NCBI GenBank assembly: GCA_963680875.1
Contig: OY804583.1
Coordinates: 35,081,331-35,145,330, forward strand
Source: Bathymodiolus brooksi
Lineage: Eukaryota; Mollusca; Bivalvia; Mytilida; Modiolidae
DNA length: 64,000 bases
Direction of reading: 5' to 3'
Part shown: positions 60,633-64,000 of the stretch, in pieces
How positions within the stretch are numbered: the stretch's first letter is position 1
Layout: every line of letters begins with the position of its first letter
The notes under the pieces: generated by a model
Databases searched by the model: none
Told to the model about the DNA's origin: nothing
The model's input: the letters and a program-made list of their open reading frames with translations, nothing else
Program-made: the position numbers and the translations under genes

Positions 60633-60877
60633 AGATTGCAATTACGATACGATATATGGAGAGATGCAGAAATATGTACTATTTTTAGATAACATTGTTA
60701 TTGCATATTGTATATGTGGTGTTTTCTAAATCGTGTTTTATTATGAAAATATATTTTGTTAGTGTTTAAAAGATTACTACACAAGTTTGATATGGAGGAA
60801 ATGTATGATATCGAATGTTCAATAATACGTATCAGGAAGTTTCTGTATGATGTTTTGTAGACCATAGTTTTTCTTTG

Positions 60878-61774
60878 CCTTTGGCTGTACCTTTTTGTCT
60901 TTGGCTGTACCTTTTTGTCTTTGGCTGTACCTTTTGGCCTTTGGCTGTACCTTTTTGTCTTTGGCTATACCTTTTTACCATTGGCTGTACCTTTTTGTCT
61001 TTGGCTGTACCTTTTTGTCTTTGGCTGTACCTTTTTGTCTTTGGCTGTACCTTTTTGTCTTCGGCTGTACCTTTTTGTCTTCGGCTGTACCTTTTTACCT
61101 TTGGCTGTACCTTTTTGTCTTTGGCTGTACCTTTTTGTCTTTGGCTGTACCTTTTGGCCTTTGGCTGTACCTTTTTGTCTTTGGCTGTACCTTTTTACCA
61201 TTGGCTGTACCTTTTTGTCTTTGGCTGTACCTTTTTGTCTTTGGCTGTACCTTTTTGTCTTCGGCTGTACCTTTTTGTCTTTGGCTGTACCTTTTTGCCT
61301 TTGGCTGTACCTTTTTGTCTTTGGCTGTACCTTTTTGTCTTTGGCTGTACCTTTTTGCCTTTGGCTGTACCTTTTTGTCTTTGACTGTACCTTTTTGTCT
61401 TTGACTGTACCTTTTTGTCTTTGGCTGTACCTTTTTGTCTTTGGCTGTACCTTTTTGTCTTTGACTGTACCTTTTTGTCTTTGACTGTACCTTTTTGTCT
61501 TTGGCTGTACCTTTTTGTCTTTGGTTGTACCTTTTTACCTTTGGCTGTACCTTTTTGTCTTTGGTTGTACCTTTTTGTCTTTGGCTGTACCTTTTTGTCT
61601 TTGGCTGTACCTTTTTGTCTTTGGCTGTACCTTTTTGTCTTTGGCTGTACCTTTTTGTCTTCGGCTGTACCTTTTTACCATTGGCTGTACCTTTTTGTCT
61701 TTGGCTGTACCTTTTTGTCTTTGGTTGTACCTTTTTTTCTTTGGCTGTACCTTTTTGTCTTTGGCTGTACCTTT
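60878..61774. repeat. 20-base tandem array, about 45 copies
   Basis: The unit is CTTTGGCTGTACCTTTTTGT. It stays in perfect 20-base register for nearly 900 bases, so all frames are open for long stretches. Flanks (GATGTTTTGTAGACCATAG; CGGCTTCTGATTACC) show it arose inside a - strand copy of the dispersed retroelement. Confidence 0.95.
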
Positions 61775-62335
61775 TCGGCTTCTGATTACCATTTTGGCGT
61801 CTTCAAACATTTCTTGATTTTAAGATCATATATGAAATACACTAAACACCCCGTTAACATGCAATACAACCCAATTTTATGATAATAACACAAGCCCTCA
61901 AATATCATAAATAGATTGTCAATACACGTTAACAGTCTACAACGATATTGCTCATTGATGGACAACTAGACCTGTTAAATAATGAGGTACAAGTTGTCCG
62001 TTAAGAGCCCTGTATCAGACATTCTAGTCTGATGACATTTTATTTGATGTTTGTTTGTTTGTTTGATGGGTGTTTAACTCCACTTTCAACAATATTTCAG
62101 TTATATCATATAATTTTATCTGATTTTTCTTATATCAATACACATGTTCTAAGTAACGAAAAACAGAAAATTTCAATAATTATAAGGGTACATATATGTT
62201 AACGTAAACATTACTTAAGACATGGCTAAGTTGTTCCTGGGTTGAAATCATTGACAAATGGCTAATCGTTACGGAATATCCGTTTTTCAAATGTCAATGA
62301 ATCTTTACCATTTTACGTAGATTATTTCCTTGCCA
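61775..62335. other. Non-coding stretch downstream of the gene
   Basis: It contains the end of the retroelement copy that hosts the 20-base array and a short SINE tail at about 62050-62110 (- strand, AATATTGTTGAAAGTGG). I see no exon or RNA gene. Confidence 0.5.
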
Positions 62336-62337
62336 GA

Positions 62338-62995
62338 AGAGTTTGAAGATACCAAAGGGGCAATCAGAATCTGTATATCGAAGAAGAACAGATAACACCA
62401 TGGCCAAAAGAAAAAGTACAAAAGGATAAACAACGATCAACATAACATACATATAAAAGTAAAGATCGAGTAACACGAACCCCACTAAAAACCGGGGATG
62501 AACTCAGGTGCTCCGGAAGGGTGGGCAGTTCCTGGTCCACTAGTGGCACCCGTAGTGTTAATCTAGTTACAAACCCGGTAATAAGTCGTGAATGAGGAGA
62601 GGACCGGGAAGTGTTTGCGACAAGTGGAACATATCTGTGGTCATTTGTGACACATATTACATAACGGTCAACCAAGTCATGGTGACGACCGTCAAATTTT
62701 CGAAGTGATGACTTCAGCTTTACCAAAAGGAATGCTTGGTGCAGTAGCTTCCTAATGTTAGCAGCAACCCTCTATCAAGGAAATCCTGATAGGAACCACA
62801 AGCTCTGGAATATCGTATCATCTGAGAGATATATACTTCATATGCAGGTGCTGTTGGAATGTAGCTACATATAAATGGAAAATTCATAATGGGAAAATTG
62901 AAATCATCTCTTTTGTCGTAAAGTTTCGTTCTTAACCAACCCTAATTGTCGATTTCGAGGTGTACATGTAGGTCAAGGCATGAACTTGTTTATGA
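62338..62995 (-). pseudogene. Decayed reverse-transcriptase C-terminus plus 3' region of a bivalve retroelement
   Basis: On the - strand, about 62995 to 62620 reads TKLYDKRDDFNFPIMNFPF, then YISQMIRYSRACGSYQDFL, and in a second frame VKLKSSLRKFDGRHHDLVD. These are conserved C-terminal stretches of a reverse-transcriptase polyprotein family that I recall as common in bivalve genomes. One stop lies before the first stretch and a frameshift between the last two, so it is dead. From 62560 down to 62338 is the non-coding end whose fragments are scattered through this window. Confidence 0.7.
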
Positions 62996-63228
62996 GCAAC
63001 ACCAAGTGTAATACGTACCAGGAACTGATTACCCTTCGTGAGCATTTGTATTGTTCACTGGTGATTGACCTTCGGTTTTCTCTAACGTTTACCTACATTT
63101 CATGACAGAACGAAAAGTAAAATAGAGAAAATCAACGACATGCGAAATTGACTTGCATTTTTAATATAGAATGGTCAAAAGAAAAAGGACAAACAACAAC
63201 CTACAAACATTACACAGAAACCTTAAAG

Positions 63229-64000
63229 GCAATACATGTTGCTTAAATAAACTTGTAGCGAGGCGATACATGTTGCTTAAATAAACTTGTAGCGAGGCGA
63301 TACATGTTGCTTAAATAAACTTGTAGCGAGGCGATACATGTTGCTTAAATAAACTCGTAGTGAGACAATGCATGTTGCTTAAATAAACTTGTAGCGAGGC
63401 AATGCATGTTGCTTAAATAAACTTGTAGCGAGGCAATGCATGTTGGCAATGCATGTTGCTTAAATAAACTTGTAGCGAGGCGATACATGTTGCTTAAATA
63501 AACTCGTAGCGAGGCGATACATGTTGCTTAAATAAACTTGTAGCGAGGCAATACATGTTGCTTAAATAAACTTGTAGCGAGGCGATACATGTTGCTTAAA
63601 TAAACTTGTAGCGAGGCGATACATGTTGCTTAAATAAACTTGTAGCGAGGCGATACATGTTGCTTAAATAAACTTGTAGCGAGGCGATACATGTTGCTTA
63701 AATAAACTTGTAGCGAGGCGATACATGTTGTTTAAATAAACTTGTAGCGAGGCGATACATGTTGCTTAAATAAACTTGTAGCGAGGCGATACATGTTGCT
63801 TAAATAAACTTGTAGCGAGGCGATACATGTTGCTTAAATAAACTTGTAGCGAGACAATGCATGTTGCTTAAATAAACTTGTAGCGAGGGAATGCATGTTG
63901 CTTAAATAAACTTGTAGCGAGGCAATGCATGTTGCTTAAATAAACTTGTAGCGAGGCGATACATGTTGCTTAAATAAACTCGTAGCGAGGCGATACATGT
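63229..64000. repeat. 34-base tandem array, runs off the window
   Basis: The unit contains CGATACATGTTGCTTAAATA and AACTTGTAGCGAGG. About 22 copies are seen, with a GATAC / AATGC variant. The array begins inside a fragment of dispersed repeat and is not complete at 64000. Confidence 0.95.

Noticed and set aside
58383..58735. - strand frames with repeated CYNLYQA peptides
   Set aside because: They read the 29-base array and nothing else.
59088..59303. 71-codon - strand frame inside the Mutator-like element
   Set aside because: I see no transposase motif and no codon pattern that supports it; it may be a captured fragment, but I cannot show it.
60875..61882. Several overlapping frames with LAVPFCLWLYLFVFGCTF repeats on both strands
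   Set aside because: A clean 20-base array opens all frames at once; the sequence is a retroelement-derived minisatellite.

Overview
The window is eukaryotic, AT-rich and intron-rich. GT-AG introns, tRNA-headed SINEs, small TIR elements and the particular dispersed repeats point to a marine bivalve mollusc, most likely a mussel (Mytilidae). That assignment is inference from repeat style, not from a marker gene. There is no bacterial-type gene organisation.

One gene fills almost the whole window on the + strand. I could reconstruct 39 exons from position 247 to a stop codon at 60630-60632. Their summed length is 4700 bases: 2 bases finishing a split codon, then 1565 sense codons and the stop, all in one frame. 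The 5' end (promoter, start codon, signal peptide) lies upstream of the window. The encoded part is thirty EGF-like modules, two divergent EGF-like modules, one von Willebrand factor A (vWA) domain, one more EGF-like module and a C-terminal MAM domain, ending without a membrane anchor. This looks like a large secreted or extracellular-matrix adhesion protein.

The EGF exons from 247 to 35020 follow a strict order of three exon types (A, B, C) repeated ten times. Every module is one exon flanked by phase-1 introns. Type A and B exons are 108 bases and type C exons are 111. Introns of the same type are also homologous and share old SINE and retroelement fragments, so the array grew by copying genomic blocks of about 3 kb. 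One duplication, 10.3-12.6 kb against 13.2-15.4 kb, is recent. Decayed exon copies (a B exon at 34.13 kb, the first MAM exon at 43.53 kb, an exon tail at 6.05 kb and multiplied splice acceptors at 0.15-0.27 kb) show that exon birth and death continue.

The introns hold mobile DNA and tandem arrays. There are nine tandem arrays, with units of 16, 20, 29, 34, 37, 46, 48, 52 and 31 bases; the 52-base array covers 4.5 kb. Mobile elements include several TIR elements with visible target-site duplications (pogo/Tigger-like, hAT-like, Mutator-like), many SINE copies, fragments of a bivalve retroelement, and a 5'-truncated L1-like LINE on the - strand (52410-55269) inserted in another repeat. Beyond the gene end (60.6-64 kb) I see only a 20-base array, a decayed reverse-transcriptase fragment and a 34-base array that runs off the window.
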